Assembly (NCBI RefSeq): GCF_003838195.1
Contig: NZ_RCBY01000033.1
Location: forward strand, 1 to 48,604
Source: Okeania hirsuta
GTDB lineage: Bacteria; Cyanobacteriota; Cyanobacteriia; Cyanobacteriales; Microcoleaceae
DNA: 48,604 nt
Direction of reading: 5' to 3'
Position 1 is the first letter of the stretch. Each line of letters opens with the position of its first letter. Position numbers and translations under genes: made by a program. The notes under the pieces are model-generated. The model ran no database searches. It saw nothing but the letters and a program-made list of their open reading frames with translations, and was not told where the DNA came from. This document shows positions 1-9,309 of this stretch, in pieces.

Positions 1-66
1 TCAAAGTGCGGACTTTGTTGACGGGGACTTAGAAACCCCGTCCGTCTACACGGCGGGGTAGTTCAT
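1..66 (+). mobile_element. Right end of an IS200/IS605-type element (tnpB 3' end)
   Basis: These 66 bases are identical to positions 27015-27080, the extreme right end of the complete tnpA/tnpB element in this window, and the identity stops sharply at 66/27080. They contain the right-end hairpin (ACGGGG...CCCCGT, then CGGCGGGG) and end in TTCAT. The rest of this copy lies upstream of the window. By family knowledge, this segment also encodes the 3' part of the TnpB-associated omega/reRNA, whose guide would be read from position 67 onward. Confidence 0.85.
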
Positions 67-743
67 GGAGAAAAAAATCCAGAAAGAACCAGTTGAAGTT
101 GACAAAAAACTGCGCACTTTAAAATCTGAAAAATTTGCTTGTCAACCAGATGCAGAAACAGCAACAAGAAAGCTGTTAAAAAAGTTTTTAGCTCACGAAG
201 TGAAACAAATTAATGTTCAAGAAGTACAGTCGAAATCTGAATCAGATTTTTCTGATCAACTCCAAGTTAAAGTGAGCTTAAGAGAGTCAAAAATAGAACT
301 AGAAAAAAAACGAGCAGGTCGATTTATTTGGGCGACAAATGTCCTGGAGAGGATGGAATTAACGAAAGAAGAAATGTGATCTAAATACAAGGGGCAACAG
401 TCTGTAGAAAGAGGTTTTAGGTTTCTGGGCCATACCCCCTGTTTTTAACTGATAGTGTCTTCCTTAAATCACCCCATAGAATCGAAGCTTTGGGGTTAAT
501 TATGGGTTGATGTTTGTTGGTCTATACTTGAGGTCAACTTCAACTACGTCAAACTTTAAGCCGGACTAAATCTACTGTTAAAAATCAATTAGGTCGCCCT
601 ACTAATAGACCAACTTTACCCTGGATATTTCAATGTTTTCAGTCAATTCATTTATTGATTAATTCTGGAGTTAAGAGCATATCTAATCTCACTTATGAGC
701 GTTTAGAGTTATTGAAGTTTTTTCCTCCAAGTTGTCAAAGATA
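67..743 (+). pseudogene. Decayed IS1634-like transposase, left copy
   Basis: A broken transposase related to the IS1634/DUF4277 group (DDE transposases). Residues from KKIQKEPVEVDKKL to ELTKEEM are readable at 67-376. A TGA then interrupts the frame, and SKYKGQQSVERGFRFLG continues just after it. The reading is then lost through an internal deletion. It resumes at about 541 as an open C-terminal segment (QLRQTLSRTKSTVKNQ through FFPPSCQRY) ending at about 743, where a 127-bp MITE is inserted. The N-terminal half is absent because an IS200/IS605-type element was inserted at 66/67. A near-identical copy lies in inverted orientation at 47400-48604 and carries the same internal deletion, so the two descend from one already-dead copy. 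Non-functional. The family call rests on the VADSALYT and QSVERGFRFL motifs seen across the two copies. Confidence 0.8.
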
Positions 744-870
744 TAGCAATGTGCGCTGGCATATTTACAAATTACAGGAGATGTCCAATAGCTAAAAGTC
801 TTATATGATCAGCCTTTTATTCCCCCTGTTGCCTTCGGGAGCTGTTGCCTGTTGCCTGCGCACAGCGCTA
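744..870. mobile_element. 127-bp MITE (TAGCAATG...GCGCTA), copy 1
   Basis: A 127-bp non-coding element beginning TAGCAATGTGCGCTGG and ending GCACAGCGCTA, flanked by TA on both sides (742-743 and 871-872). The inverted copy of the host sequence near 47420 reads CAAAGATACTATCTACTC with no insert, so this is a true insertion with a TA target duplication. Copies of the same length are at 23982-24108 and 47707-47833. No coding capacity, so it must be mobilised in trans. Confidence 0.85.
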
Positions 871-876
871 TACTAT

Positions 877-1400
877 CTACTCAGTGGATAAACTTGAGAT
901 GAAAACAGGTAGAGGGCAAAAATCATCAACAATTGAATAGCAGTGTAAAATTAAGCACTTGGCAATTATTAAAATGCGATCGCTAAGGGTGATAGAAGGA
1001 CTTTGGCAATTTTTGGAGATGTCTACTGATGAGTTCCGGCAACTGATGTCATTCTCAAAAGCATTCATGGAGTACAGCAGGAATAACAAGCAAGTTAAAA
1101 CCCCTGACAATCAGCTTTTTAGCCAACATCATTCCAGAAAAAATTAGGGTAGGGATTGATCATTAACCTCTTGATTTGCGTTGGCGGAGGGAGCAAGTGC
1201 CGCAGCTACATCGCCTCCTACTATTTATGATTAAGTCTAAATACTTACTCAAGTTTTCCCCTCTTTGTGTACTACATTTTGTCGTGCGGAATGTGGGATC
1301 TACTGTTAACTGTGACGTTGGTAAATGTCTGAATGGGAATTTTGGGTTGTGGTGGAGGGGTAGGTGTTGATGTTGGTTTGGGAGTAGAAATATTTTCTGG
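877..1400. repeat. Continuation of the left/right inverted duplication, non-coding
   Basis: From ACTATCTACTC onward this stretch matches, in inverted orientation, the DNA at about 47040-47420. Shared blocks include AAAACAGGTAGAGGGC, TTTGGCAATTTTTGGAGATG, TAAATACTTACTCAA and CATTTTGTCGTGCGGAATGTG. The match is interrupted by indels and by a short dispersed repeat (GCGTTGGCGGAG...GCCGCAGCTACATCGC, 1179-1221). A short minus-strand reading frame (877-1110, containing CYSIVDDFCPLP) may be a transposase scrap, but I cannot assign it. No intact gene. Confidence 0.6.
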
Positions 1401-2627
1401 TTATTCATAAGTCTTAATTGTCCTTGGAGACTAATTCCTCCTGAGTGTGTGAATCATTTAATAACTTATAGCTGAAGCGCTGACGGCTGAATGCTTACAA
1501 AATTATTAGCAATAATCTTTAATTTTTATTTTACAAACTAGCTAAAACTTATATCAGTAAAGCTATTTAGATTTATATATATTTTTTTTGTACCTATCGA
1601 TACTAAAAATACCCATAGTAATTATCTATTAATTATCAATAGTAGTTTTAACTATGTAGGAGTTTACTTGTAAGCATTTCCTGCGGAATGCTGCGCCAAC
1701 AGCCATCAGGTATGAAACTTGAAGATAATTTTTTCCTGAAATTTAGTTGTATTTATTCATAAAGAATAAATAAACACTACTTAATTTTAATCTGTAATGA
1801 GACAATTTTAACATTCTAGTAAGTATTTAAATACTTGTGCAAAATTAATTTAATTTTTGTCAGCAAGGAGTCGGAATGTTGGATGCAAAGTCCGTAGGCA
1901 GTAGGGAAAAAAATATACTTGTGTGCTTGAGCAGTGCCTCTAAAAATCATCGTAAGCATTTCCTACGGAATGCTGCGCAAACAGCTAGTTCGCTGTCAGC
2001 TGTCAGCTCTCATAAGAAGGTTTTAATAGATATAGACTATAAAGCCAGCTTTGATAGCAAGTGTAAATTCTGACTCAATTAGTAAGTCCCATTATATACA
2101 GCAGTTTCCGAAGTTATGAGGTACAGAGATTAATAATTGAATGTTCCCAGGGACGAGTGTACCTCATTATAGTAGAATCTGTTGTAAAACTAAAAGCAAT
2201 AGCTGATGTCTGAATGCTTACAAATCATCTTTACATAGCTATTTATTACCCAATTATCAAATTATATTATTTATATTCTGTGTATAAAAGTATAAAAATA
2301 TTTTAACTTGACATAAAATCTTGAATATGTTAATTTCATACTGATTATTTAAACCATATTTTGAGCTAATGATAACAGATTAAACTGGGCTAAAATCTGC
2401 TAAATAAATTAATTTTTAAGATGAAATCAAAATGCCTAATATTTATAAATATAAAATTTATGAATTTAAGAAAAGTAGAGAATTGCAATTAATTCATAGT
2501 GTAGAGATGAAAGTATTAACCATTGTGTCAAAAACAATCATCTAATACGAATAACTCATGAAATTAAAAACTTTTAATGAAAGCAATTGTTAATAAATTT
2601 TATTTGAATATTTACTTGAATTAAATT
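1401..2627. other. Long gene-free AT-rich spacer with short dispersed repeats
   Basis: No convincing gene. It holds two copies of a short palindromic repeat (GTAAGCATTTCCTACGGAATGCTGCGC type) at 1670-1703 and 1951-1986, and a hairpin ATGAGGTACA (2116-2125) / TGTACCTCAT (2158-2167). It also holds runs of the GCTGTCAGCTGTCAGCT type near 1990-2010. The promoter of the downstream gene at 2638 must lie here, but I see no clear -35/-10 pair. Confidence 0.5.
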
Positions 2628-2637
2628 AAGAGGATTA

Positions 2638-5600
2638 ATGAGTAAAAAAAAGCCTATATATAAACAAATTTTTCCCCACCTAACAAGTGCCTTACTAAGT
2701 TTAATTGTACTGTTACCAACCCCAAGTAAAGCTAATACTTTATTAGGAATAATTCGAGATGATGGAAATACAGATGAATGGAATAACATCATTACACGAA
2801 TACGCAATCTAGGTATCAGTTATGAACCAATTTATTTAAGACAAATTAATACAGTAGCTGACCTATCTGGGGTGAGAGTTATCTTTTTAGCAAACATTGA
2901 AACCTTAACTCAAACTCAAGTAGACATTATAGAAGAGTGGGTAAAAGAGGGAGGGAAATTAATAGCTAGTGGCCAGGTAGGGAGAAAATCTAAACCAGGA
3001 GTAAGGCAAGAATTGCGATCGCTCCTTGGGTCTTACTGGGCCTTTCCTCTGAGTCAACCCACAACACCGGAAGCAAAATATCGTTGTTTAGATGTTGCCT
3101 GCAAAAAATCTACCAGTTGGACACCGATGGGAAATGACCAAGATACTGTTGAGGGTGGAGTATTAATTCCGGCAGGGTTAAGCAGTACAACTGCAGCTAC
3201 TTGGAAAGGAAGTTCAGGTTCTTCAGCGGTAGTAATTACTCCTCAAGCAACTTACTTCGGTTGGAACTGGGGTAGTAGTACGTCTGTAAGGTTAGATAGT
3301 GCTTGGTTGCAAGCTGTGTTAAATCGCTATCAGAGTCAGCCACAATTTACAGCGAGAAATAATAATCCATTACCTACAGCGAATAGTAGACCGACTGCTC
3401 CCATTACTCCTAGCACTAACCCGGTTAAAATTAGACCCCGTATTTCCTCTGCACCAACAACGACTGAAAAGACAAATCCAGTTAGAGTTCAACCTAGAAC
3501 TGCACCAGTAAATACGAACAAAAATCAACCTTCTACGACAACTCAAAACTCGACTGAAAAGACAAATCAAGTTAAGGTTCAACCTAGAACTGCACCAGTA
3601 AATTCAAATCAACCTCCTACCACAACTCAAAATTCGACTGAAAATACGAATCAAGTAAGAGTTCAACCTAGAACTGCACCAGTAAATTCAAATACAAATC
3701 AACCTTCTACTACAACTCAAAACTCCACTGAAAATACAAATCAAGTAAGAGTTCAACCTAAAACTGCACCAGTAAATTCAAGTATAAATCAACCTCCTAC
3801 GACAACTCAAAACTCGACTACGGAGCAAGATAATATTTGGCTAAGAAGTCAGCAACAACAGACAACGACCGAACAAAAATCACCACAATCAAACCAAGCA
3901 CCAGAAACATTAGGTAGTCAAAATAATAATTTAACCTCACAGACAAATACAGTTCCCAAGAGTAATAATGTTTGGGACAGATTTCGAGAACAGATAGACC
4001 GACAAAACCAGCAAGCTGAAAATATCAGTACCAAGGAAAACGTTGTTAATTCACTGGAAAACTCTAGCTCAGAAACAACAAAAAATAATAGAGATAGTAT
4101 TTGGAATAGATTCAGACAACAAAATCGGACAACTGAAAATATCAGTACCAAGGAAACCGATAACCCTACTTCAGAAACCACAAATAATAATAGAGGCAAT
4201 ATTTGGAACAGATCCAGACAACAAACAACTACACCATCCCCTCGCCGTAACCCCCTAGCTGCCATACTCCGACCTTTGCCCCCACCAGAGGGACAAGTAC
4301 CAAACTCGCAAACAGACCCTTCATCAGAATCAGCACCTGCGGGTTTGGAAGTAAGACAAGGAAACTATCCAATTAGCAGAGCAGAAGCTCATGCAATGTT
4401 GCAAGAGTTAAATAATCTCTTGGGTAGATTTGAAAGTGCTTTGGTTGCAGCTAAGTCGGCAAATGTAGAAGTTAATTTGTCAGCAGATAAAGGTAGTTTG
4501 GTAGCTACCAATAGCGATCGTAGTACATTTGTTGCTCAAAGAAATCGAGAAATAAGTGATGCTCAACAAATAGTCGAACGAGCACGGTTGGTAATTCAAA
4601 GATTCCCCCAACAGGTGGCATCCAAACAATATGCTACTGCTAGAAATCAATGGCTGCAAACAAGACAATTGTTGTGGCAGAATTATCCTACTGATGGAGA
4701 AAGAGCAGGAGCTGAGATTAGAGCTGTATGGTTAGATAGGGGTACTATTGTTCGGGCCCGCTCCGAACGTGGTTTGGCAATGGTATTTGACCGACTTGCT
4801 GCTGCTGGTATTAATACTGTTTTCTTTGAAACTCTGAATGCTGGTTACACAATTTATCCCAGTAATGTTGCTCCCAGACAGAATCCTTTGACAATTTCCT
4901 GGGACCCACTTGAGTCTGCTGTTAAATTGGCTCGCGAGCGGAATATGGAGATACACGCTTGGATATGGACGTTTGCGACGGGAAATAAGGCTCATAACCG
5001 CGCTCTCGGTCAGCCAGATAGTTATTTGGGCCCGGTGATTTCGGCTCATCCTGATTGGGTGATGACTGATAAAAGGGGTCGGAAAAGACACCCTTCTGAT
5101 GGCAAGGTTTATATGGACCCTGCTAATCCTTATGTTCGGCAATATCTGCTGAAGATAATAGATGAAATTGCTAGTCGCTATGAGGTTGATGGGATTCAAC
5201 TTGACTATATTCGCTATCCTTTTCAAAATCCTGGTCGAAATTTTTCTTATGGTTACAGCACGACATCTCGTCAACAGTTTCAGCAGTTGCATGGTATAGA
5301 CCCGATGAAGATTTCTTCACGCGATCGCCAAAATATGTGGAAGTGGACTGAGTTTAAAATTAATCAAGTTAATAGTTTTGTGGCGGATACTTCGAGATTT
5401 CTCAAACAGAAGTATCCAAGGATGATTTTGTCGGCGGCGGTGTTTCCTTTTCCACGTCACGAGCGCTTTGATAAAATTCAGCAAGATTGGGAGACTTGGG
5501 TTCTCAGGGGTGATATTGATTTGTTGACTCCGATGACTTATGCGTTGGATACGAATCGTTTCCAGCAAATTACACAACCGCTGACAAGTACGCGAGTATT

Positions 5601-6201
5601 AGGTAGTACTTTGATAACGCCTGCAGTTAAGCTTTTGAATATTCCTGAAATTGTAGCAGTTGACCAAATTCAGGCGGCGAGGGATTTGCCTACAGGGGGT
5701 TACATTATTTTTGCTGCGGAAAGAATTACTGGGGGGTTACATGGATTTTTGACTCGTACTCAGGGAGGTCCGGAAACTGGGAATAATAACAGAGCTTCGT
5801 TAAATAGTTTTGCGAACCCTTCTCATGTTGTGGGGGGTATTATTCCTTATCGACAACCGTTTGCAGCAGCAGCAGATCGTTTTCAAGCTTTGAAAAAAGA
5901 ATGGAGTTTTTTGTTAGCAAATCAGCAACTTTCTATGAGGCAGTCTGACCTTGAAAGTTGGCGGTTTAACGCTGAGGAATTGGCAACAGTTTTGAATCAA
6001 TTGGCTGAAAATCCCGATAATAGTAATTTGAATAAAGCTAGAAATAGTTTGAGAAGATTTCAGTTACAGTTTAGGGGTTCTATGAGTGTTCATTCGAGAG
6101 AAAATGCTTATCAAGTTCAGACTTGGCAAAATCGTTTAGCTGCTTTGGAAATGTTGTTAAATTATGGTGAGCGGGTGCGGTTAAAAAGTGGGAGATTTTA
6201 A
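2638..6201 (+). CDS. Secreted GHL10-type glycoside hydrolase-like protein with repeat linker
   Basis: An 1187-residue exported protein. The start is well supported: ATG at 2638 with AAGAGG at 2628-2633. Residues 1-32 look like a signal peptide (basic N terminus, hydrophobic SALLSLIVLL, then PSKANT). Residues about 33-220 form a flavodoxin/GATase-like domain (LLGIIRDD, VRVIFLANIE, EGGKLIASGQVG). Residues about 250-400 are a Thr/Asn/Gln/Pro-rich linker with four near-identical repeats of about 30 residues (QVRVQPRTAPVNS). Residues 440-540 carry three NxWxRxRxQ units. Residues about 690-1035 match the glycosyl hydrolase-like 10 domain (DUF187 group), starting EIRAVWLDRGT and including GIQLDYIRYPF and TPMTYALDTNRF. 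The tail is helical. Known relatives are secreted or envelope proteins thought to act on glycans. Substrate unknown. It stands alone, with no partner gene. Confidence 0.85.
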   Translation: MSKKKPIYKQIFPHLTSALLSLIVLLPTPSKANTLLGIIRDDGNTDEWNNIITRIRNLGISYEPIYLRQINTVADLSGVRVIFLANIETLTQTQVDIIEEWVKEGGKLIASGQVGRKSKPGVRQELRSLLGSYWAFPLSQPTTPEAKYRCLDVACKKSTSWTPMGNDQDTVEGGVLIPAGLSSTTAATWKGSSGSSAVVITPQATYFGWNWGSSTSVRLDSAWLQAVLNRYQSQPQFTARNNNPLPTANSRPTAPITPSTNPVKIRPRISSAPTTTEKTNPVRVQPRTAPVNTNKNQPSTTTQNSTEKTNQVKVQPRTAPVNSNQPPTTTQNSTENTNQVRVQPRTAPVNSNTNQPSTTTQNSTENTNQVRVQPKTAPVNSSINQPPTTTQNSTTEQDNIWLRSQQQQTTTEQKSPQSNQAPETLGSQNNNLTSQTNTVPKSNNVWDRFREQIDRQNQQAENISTKENVVNSLENSSSETTKNNRDSIWNRFRQQNRTTENISTKETDNPTSETTNNNRGNIWNRSRQQTTTPSPRRNPLAAILRPLPPPEGQVPNSQTDPSSESAPAGLEVRQGNYPISRAEAHAMLQELNNLLGRFESALVAAKSANVEVNLSADKGSLVATNSDRSTFVAQRNREISDAQQIVERARLVIQRFPQQVASKQYATARNQWLQTRQLLWQNYPTDGERAGAEIRAVWLDRGTIVRARSERGLAMVFDRLAAAGINTVFFETLNAGYTIYPSNVAPRQNPLTISWDPLESAVKLARERNMEIHAWIWTFATGNKAHNRALGQPDSYLGPVISAHPDWVMTDKRGRKRHPSDGKVYMDPANPYVRQYLLKIIDEIASRYEVDGIQLDYIRYPFQNPGRNFSYGYSTTSRQQFQQLHGIDPMKISSRDRQNMWKWTEFKINQVNSFVADTSRFLKQKYPRMILSAAVFPFPRHERFDKIQQDWETWVLRGDIDLLTPMTYALDTNRFQQITQPLTSTRVLGSTLITPAVKLLNIPEIVAVDQIQAARDLPTGGYIIFAAERITGGLHGFLTRTQGGPETGNNNRASLNSFANPSHVVGGIIPYRQPFAAAADRFQALKKEWSFLLANQQLSMRQSDLESWRFNAEELATVLNQLAENPDNSNLNKARNSLRRFQLQFRGSMSVHSRENAYQVQTWQNRLAALEMLLNYGERVRLKSGRF

Positions 6202-7005
6202 TCAGCATTCAGCGGCTTTGTTGCATGAAAGTATATAGCTGTCGCACTTGCTCCGCATATGTACTTCATAATGTGCGGAAACTGCTGTAACTATTGGACA
6301 ATAGATCAATAGAACATCAATGTTTTAACAGAAAAAGGCTGAAACTTTTACCTGTAAAGGCTTTGAGTTTTAATCAGCAGAGCAATAACTATTGGACAAT
6401 AGATCAATAGAACATCAATAATCGCTTTCATAGAGCGATCGCTTTGTGTGCAGAGCAATAACTATTGGACAATAGATCAATAGAACATCAATAATCGCTT
6501 TCATAGAGCGATCGCTTTGTGTGCAGAGCAATAACTATTGGACAATAGATCAATAGAACATCAATAATGACGAAACAGAGCGATCGCTTGGCAGTGCAGA
6601 GCAATAACTATTGGACAATAGATCGGTAGAACATCAATAATGACGAAACAGAGCGATATAGCTGCGCAATAGATGTTAAGAATGCTGCTTTCGTGCAACA
6701 AGGCCGCTATCAGCTATTAATTAATGTTGGGAAAGGTAAAAGCAACCTTTGAAATTGAGTTTCAATAAAAAGTTACTGTCAAAGTCTCCGGACTCAACCT
6801 GAGAAGTAATTATTAATTATTAATTGCTGTTTGCGTAGCATTCCGTAGGAATAGCTGACTGCTAATAGCTGTTTGCGCAGCAGTCCGCAGGAAATGCTTA
6901 CGTTAATAGTGATATTTGTTGGCATACTCTTTTAATTATTACCGTGGTGTTAGCTCAGTTGCAACTGAGCGTACAGGTAGAGTTTATGCCTAAATTTAAT
7001 TACAA
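6202..7005. other. Repeat-rich spacer between convergent genes
   Basis: An 800-base gene-free stretch separating two genes that converge on it. Apart from the 73-bp array (listed separately) it contains two copies of the short palindromic repeat TTTGCGCAGCATTCCGTAGGAAATG (6826-6853 and 6868-6902). It also contains a segment at 6240-6285 (CATATGTACTTCATAATG...GGAAACTGCTGTAAC) that resembles, inverted, the hairpin region at 2098-2170. No terminator hairpin with a T-run is obvious at either gene's end. Confidence 0.5.
6288..6662. repeat. 73-bp tandem repeat array (about 4.5 units)
   Basis: Units begin GCAGAGCAATAACTATTGGA and start at 6377, 6450, 6523 and 6596, exactly 73 bases apart, with a partial unit at about 6288-6320. 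Every unit contains the interrupted palindrome CTATTG-GA-CAATAG followed by another CAATAG. The first four full units end in a HIP1-containing AGCGATCGCTT. Units 6377 and 6450 share one 3' half (ATCGCTTTCATAG), and units 6523 and 6596 share another (ATGACGAAACAG). The whole unit repeats, so it has no unique spacers and is not a CRISPR. Likely unequal recombination or slippage; function unknown. Confidence 0.9.
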
Positions 7006-9309
7006 TTAATTATTCAGTTGATTTTTTTGTTCGGGAGTTAAGTAATCATCAATTAGTAGCTTGAAATTATTTATAAATATTATTTCCTTTTGATATCCAT
7101 TCAATTGATTTAGTTTCTCTCGAAAAGGCAACCAGTAAGGTTGTACAGAATTATTATTTAGCTCTAAAGATTTCTCAAATAATTTGCGAAAATCTGCTAG
7201 ACAGCCCCGTGCATTGTAGATTTGATTATTATCAAAAAATGCTGTTAAAATAAACTTCCATTGATGCTCTTTTAGTTCTTCAGCAATCATTATTAGAAGT
7301 TCTGAACGTTTATTAGCATCAGCAAAATTAGAAGATTCTGTAAAATGAGTAATTATTGCTGAAACATTATTTTTCAAAATAGGTATAAGTAATTTTTCAG
7401 GTATAACTAATTTTTCAGGAATTATTGGCGCATCTATTTCATAAATTATTTCTCGACCGCATACTAGGAATTCTAGTAAATTACTAAAAGGCATTTCTTC
7501 GATTTTATCGGCAATACAATTATCAAAGACTTCAATAATTTCTGGTGCTGAGTTTCTTGATGAGTTATATTGATATTTTAATTTTGCCCTAACTAATTGA
7601 TCTAAATCAACTCTTTTTGGCAGATTATCTTTCAAATAAGGTATAAATATTTCCTTACTAATCTCACCCCAGTATTTTGAATATTCAAGTAAATCATTAA
7701 AGGGTACTTCTACTAATATTTCATTCATACGACTATCAAGCAGTTCAACAATTTCAGGCTTTGATTTTCCTGATAATTTATATTTTGATTTAGCTAGAAG
7801 TAGTTCTATAAAATCAACTCTTTCTGGCAGAGGATTTTTCAAATAAAGTATTAATTTTTCTGCCTCAATCTCACACCAATATGTTGATGATTTAAGTAGA
7901 ACGTCAAAATCAACTTCTAGGATTTTTTCATTAATACAATTATCAAACAGTTCAATAATTTCAGGTTTTGACTTTCCTGATGATTTATATTTTGACTTGG
8001 CTGAAAGTAATTCATCAAAATCAGCATTGATAATTTTCTCTTCTAGTAAATCCCGAATCAAATCTTGCCACAATTCATAATCATAATTTGACATAATATC
8101 AGCTAAATCATTCAAAGATGAAAATTTAGCTTTTTCCTTGATACAAGATAAAATAGTTTCATCAAATACTCATGGAGTCTTTATTCTTATTAAAAATAGT
8201 TCATTTAAACTTGCTTCCGGAGCTGATTTTATCAGACTAGGTAAAATTATTTTTGTTTGGAACAAATTATCTCCACAAATATCATGTAATGACAAGATAT
8301 CTTTTACAGGAATTTTATCAAACTTCTTAATTACATAGTCTCTTAAAAAATCTATATGAGCTGCTTTAATTAGAATTTTGAGATTTGGTGAAAGTCTATC
8401 TACACCACTTAAAAAAGAATTATTTCCCCCATACACTTCCAGCTTTTTAACAAAATTTTGAGCTTTTAATTGACATGGTTCGCTTAAACTTTCCCAAACC
8501 GTAATTTTTGCCAAGTAAATGATTACTTTATCCCAGTTATCATCATCTACTTTATTAATAATAATTCCAGACAACTTATCATTTAATATTTTTCCTGTTT
8601 CTTGAACATACATTTTTGACACAGCAGTTAAAGCCGAAAATTGTCGTTCTCTTTCTAATTCTGGGAAATTTTCTATTAACAGACTTGTAGTTAAACCAAT
8701 AACAACATCTTGAATTAAATTAAATCTTGCACGAGCTAATGGACTTGCTTGAAAATACTTAATAGCTTCTTCCGAGTCAACAGGAAAATATTCAGATTTA
8801 ATATCTTGAAAAATCCTTTCCTTAGCAGCACGACCTTGAACAGGTGGACGTTGTAAAAGATGAGTTATTGCACTTCGTAAATGATAGCGAGCTAATTCTG
8901 CTGTAGCTTCAAAAGGCTCTTCCAAAGATGTCATTGAAGGGTGAGCACACCGACTTCTATCCTTAAATAACCTTTCAATATCTAACTTTTCTACAGGTGA
9001 AATTAATTCAAATTCTTCATGTGCTTTTTCTGGAATATTTGACTCAAATTGCCAAAGGTCTTTGAAATTTTCCGCTGAACGTAATTTCTCAAATTCTTGC
9101 AATAATAAGGGAGCTTTTTTATCTCCAAAAAGTTCTAATTCCCTCAACTTATGGAGAAAATCAAATACTACTGCATTCCAGGTAGATACTATACAAGAAC
9201 GAAATGCTCCAGCTCGATAACAAGCTACAGCTTCTTGGATAAACTTTTGAGATGATTTATCTCTACAAAGTAGAATTAATTCGTCTAAGTCAATAAATGT
9301 TTGGTGCAT
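7006..9309 (-). pseudogene. HEPN-domain protein with helical repeats, split by one in-frame TGA
   Basis: A 767-codon reading frame on the minus strand, open except for a TGA at 8172-8170 (codon 380). The two halves are in the same frame, and the 18 codons after the TGA read sensibly (VFDETILSCIKEKAKFSS). The N-terminal half resembles HEPN domains: YRAGAFRSCIVSTWNAVVFDFL (residues 31-52) as a helix and an RxxxxH motif at R118-H123 in DRSRCAHPS. HEPN proteins are often ribonucleases in toxin or antiviral systems, but this role is not shown here. The C-terminal half has three repeats of about 68 residues (L..AK.KY...GKS.PEI.EL.D). The ATG at 9309 is the likely start. If the stop is real, the product is a truncated 379-residue HEPN protein, and the rest could only be made from a TTG at 8115. 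It could also be a sequencing error. Confidence 0.65.

Noticed and set aside
65-379. A free-standing 104-residue gene at the left edge
   Set aside because: Its ATG is formed partly by the last bases of the inserted IS right end, and the rest is the middle of an IS1634-like transposase.
3370-4265. Minus-strand reading frames inside the large secreted protein gene
   Set aside because: They overlap the repetitive linker of the plus-strand gene, have Arg/Cys/Phe-rich shadow composition and no ribosome site.
6288-6662. CRISPR array at the 73-bp repeats
   Set aside because: The whole 73-base unit is repeated with almost no unique spacer, and no cas gene is present. It is an ordinary tandem array.
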